A model generated the notes under the pieces. The model had not been told where the DNA came from, searched no databases, and was given only the letters and a program-made list of their open reading frames with translations. This document shows, in pieces, positions 5,904 through 7,505 of a stretch of 7,505 nt of DNA. Position 1 is the stretch's first letter; each line of letters starts with the position of its first letter. The stretch comes from Bacteroidota bacterium (GTDB lineage Bacteria; Bacteroidota; Bacteroidia; Bacteroidales; VadinHA17), in NCBI GenBank assembly GCA_030631445.1, contig DAOVLD010000078.1, forward strand, positions 1-7,505, given 5' to 3'. The position numbers and the translations under genes were made by a program.

Positions 5904-6770
5904 TTAACTATTTGTTGCTTTACTTCTTTTAAGACCAAAATAAATAGCAGCACCACCGGTAAAGAACATTATTAAACTATATATTGCAGGGGTAATAGCA
6001 AATTCACTATTTCCAAGTAAAACCACCGCAATAGTTATTGCTAAAGTTCCATTTTGAATTCCCGACTCAATTGAAATGGATATAGCCCTTTTATTTTTGA
6101 TGCTAAATAATTTCGAAGAATAATAACCAACCATCATAGTGGTAACATTTAATAACAAGGCAACAATTCCTGCTTGTTGAAAATAAGGAATAATGTTTTC
6201 CCTTTCTTTTATAACTATACCAATTATTACTAAAGCCATGACAAATCCGGACGCTTTTCGCACCGGTTTAGCCATTTTTAAAGCGAAACCTTCTTTAAAC
6301 CGTCTGATAATCATGCCAATACTTATCGGAATAACTATAATAACAAAGATCCGGATAATAGTTTCAACTACATCCAGCCTAATCATTTGTCCTTCATCCA
6401 GGAAATGTGTAAGGGCAAAATTCACAATAAAAGGTATTGTTAATATGGTAACAAAGCTGCTTAATGCAGTAAGGGTAACAGATAATGCAATATCTCCCTT
6501 TGCCAGATGGGTTATTAAGTTTGATGTTGGTCCGCCGGGACAAGCAGCTAAAATCATAATTCCTATTGCAATCTCAGGTCTTAGTGGAAATATTAATGCA
6601 ATAGCAAATCCTATTAATGGCAAAATTATTAACTGGTTGGTTAAACCAACAAATATTGCTTTTGGGTATACAATTATCCTTTTAAAATCGTCAAAAACCA
6701 ACGACAATCCCATTCCTAACATAATAATAATAAGAGAAGAAGCTAAAATAATTGTTGAAATTTTATCCAT
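5904..6770 (-). CDS. Bile acid:sodium symporter (BASS/SBF) family transporter
   Basis: The 288-residue inner-membrane protein is almost entirely hydrophobic, with some nine or ten segments as expected for the BASS fold. Two diagnostic motifs mark the discontinuous crossover helices that form the sodium and substrate sites: AACPGGPTSNLITHLAKGD (75-93) and ESGIQNGTLAITIA (235-248). The Glu and Gln of the second are residues known to co-ordinate sodium in structural homologues. Bacterial members move organic anions such as bile acids, pantoate or other carboxylates with sodium; the substrate here cannot be assigned. The length is close to the usual 290-320. The protein ends with a short basic tail (KRSKATNS), and its final codons overlap one copy of a 14-bp inverted repeat. 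It diverges from the gene at 6970 and is separated by 493 bp from the next minus-strand gene, so it is probably monocistronic. TAAATTTA at 6802-6809, 31 bases upstream, is a weak promoter candidate. Confidence 0.93.
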   Translation of the reverse strand: MDKISTIILASSLIIIMLGMGLSLVFDDFKRIIVYPKAIFVGLTNQLIILPLIGFAIALIFPLRPEIAIGIMILAACPGGPTSNLITHLAKGDIALSVTLTALSSFVTILTIPFIVNFALTHFLDEGQMIRLDVVETIIRIFVIIVIPISIGMIIRRFKEGFALKMAKPVRKASGFVMALVIIGIVIKERENIIPYFQQAGIVALLLNVTTMMVGYYSSKLFSIKNKRAISISIESGIQNGTLAITIAVVLLGNSEFAITPAIYSLIMFFTGGAAIYFGLKRSKATNS

Positions 6771-6933
6771 TTCTTAAAGTTTTAGTAAAAAAAGCAATAT
6801 ATAAATTTATTTCTTACTATAACGATAAAGAATATTAACAATTTGGATGCAGACCAGATCGGTAATAATAAATGCATTACTAAGCTAAATTTTTCATTAT
6901 TAACCAAATTATTTTATAACTTGTGTAAAATTG

Positions 6934-6941
6934 TAAATTTT
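6934..6941 (+). promoter_or_regulatory. Weak -7 box candidate for the SnoaL-like lipoprotein gene
   Basis: TAAATTTT matches TAnnTTTG at seven of eight positions and ends 28 bases before the ATG at 6970, close to the spacing at the cold-shock and helicase genes. A TTTT (6912-6915) lies 18 bases upstream. The surroundings are very AT-rich, so the site is uncertain. Confidence 0.25.
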
Positions 6942-6969
6942 TACTTATTAACCCTAAAACTATTTAATC

Positions 6970-7503
6970 ATGAAAAAGTATGTATTGACATTATTTGCTC
7001 TTATTTTATTTGCAGGAGCTTCCTGTCAGGAAAAAATTGACATTGAAAAAGAAAAAGCAGCCATAAAGGCTGTTTTGGAAGCAGAAACAGATGCTTTCCT
7101 TAGTAAGGATTTTGATCGCCTTGCTGCAACCTATATACAGGATGAAACAAACATTAGGTTATCAGCCGGCAAATCCGGCTATGGTTATGGTGTCGGATGG
7201 GAAGAGATTGGCTCAGGTTTTAAGGAATATTTTGAGAATAATCCTGAACAAAGTACAGATAAATATGTAAAAACAAATGTTAAGATAAAAGTCTACAAAG
7301 AAAGTGCCTGGGCTATCAATGATGAAACAGTATATGATAGTGAAGGTGAAATCAGTTTGAAGATGATAGGGGTAAGATTTCTGGAAAAAGTTGATGGAGA
7401 ATGGAAAATTGTATATCTATCGGTTGTTTATACTTCATCCTATGAAGAGGAAATTGAGGAGATCGAAGAAGAAGCTGAAAATGAAACAGAAGAAACAGAA
7501 TAG
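6970..7503 (+). CDS. Exported SnoaL/NTF2-like (DUF4440-type) protein, probable lipoprotein, with acidic tail
   Basis: The 177-residue product starts with a short signal sequence (MKKYVLTLFALILFAGAS) ending at Cys19 in a GASC context. This is a relaxed lipobox of the kind common in Bacteroidota, so lipid anchoring is likely but not certain. Residues about 27-155 fit the cone-shaped NTF2/SnoaL fold: an opening helix EKAAIKAVLEAETDAFLSKDFDRLAATY, a strand and loop with DETNIRLSAGKSGYGYGVGW, a helix around EEIGSGFKEYFENNP, and closing strands VKIKVYKESAWAINDETVYD and GVRFLEKVDGEWKIVYLSVVY. Similar exported DUF4440-like proteins are often of unknown function; some relatives are enzymes, others only bind ligands. 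No catalytic residue can be assigned. The last 20 residues are nearly all Glu with a few Ile, Ala, Asn and Thr, an unusual acidic extension beyond the fold. The TAG stop at 7501-7503 lies two bases from the window end. Confidence 0.87.
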   Translation: MKKYVLTLFALILFAGASCQEKIDIEKEKAAIKAVLEAETDAFLSKDFDRLAATYIQDETNIRLSAGKSGYGYGVGWEEIGSGFKEYFENNPEQSTDKYVKTNVKIKVYKESAWAINDETVYDSEGEISLKMIGVRFLEKVDGEWKIVYLSVVYTSSYEEEIEEIEEEAENETEETE

Positions 7504-7505
7504 AA

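Larger units (their letters stand above)
5552..5910. repeat. 14-bp inverted repeats bracketing the intergenic element
   Basis: TAGTTAATATTAAT at 5552-5565 recurs as its exact reverse complement at 5897-5910. If one mismatch is allowed the match extends to 17 of 18 bases. The right copy overlaps the last codons and stop of the transporter gene. Each copy contains the palindrome TTAATATTAA, so they also resemble each other in direct orientation. The pair encloses the whole GC-rich element, but no target-site duplication is visible outside it and low sequence complexity makes chance plausible. Confidence 0.4.

Noticed and set aside
5552..5910. Insertion sequence with terminal inverted repeats
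   Set aside because: There is no transposase coding region and no target-site duplication flanking the 14-bp repeats; only a non-autonomous element remains possible.
6193..6777. Plus-strand open frame of 194 codons
   Set aside because: It is exactly antisense to the BASS transporter, whose diagnostic motifs are intact; the long antisense frame follows from codon usage.

Overview
The window looks like chromosomal DNA from a member of the Bacteroidota, probably a Bacteroidales/Marinilabiliales or Flavobacteriia relative. The reasons are an AT-rich background (about 22% GC in the non-coding stretch 5461-5560), A-rich leaders without a Shine-Dalgarno before the ATG codons, a perfect TAnnTTTG -7 box in front of the helicase gene, and protein families in the form they usually take in that phylum. 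These include a cold-shock domain protein with a long Lys/Glu-rich N-terminal arm, a KAS III-like enzyme of about 360 residues, and a secreted protein with an NADase-type glycan-binding domain. The taxonomic call is inference; no rRNA or tRNA gene is present.

Layout, left to right. 1-462 (minus) is the start of a multi-pass membrane protein that runs off the left edge. It diverges from 640-1758 (plus), a secreted protein with a discoidin-like NADase-type glycan-binding domain and an unassigned C-terminal part. 1971-2423 (plus) is the cold-shock domain protein, and 2572-4281 (plus) is a DEAD-box RNA helicase with a DbpA/CsdA-type RNA-binding domain. This pair forms an RNA-remodelling neighbourhood, although the helicase seems to have its own promoter. 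Convergent to the helicase, with a 46-bp gap, is 4328-5410 (minus), a KAS III-like thiolase-fold enzyme with an intact Cys-His-Asn triad. The gene-free stretch 5411-5903 holds a compact GC-rich element (about 63% GC over 5701-5800) made of three hairpins, five tandem heptamers and a 10-bp direct repeat. 5904-6770 (minus) is a bile acid:sodium symporter (BASS/SBF) family transporter. It diverges from 6970-7503 (plus), a small exported, probably lipid-anchored, SnoaL/NTF2-like protein with a very acidic tail.

The genes are mostly singly transcribed and functionally mixed: envelope, RNA metabolism, acyl condensation and transport. I do not see a defence island, mobile element with a transposase, CRISPR array or biosynthetic cluster. 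The strongest signal not explained by genes is the structured intergenic element at about 5640-5812. Secondary points of interest are the conserved but functionally unassigned membrane protein at the left edge, the C-terminal region of the secreted glycan-binding protein, and the cold-shock protein/helicase pairing.
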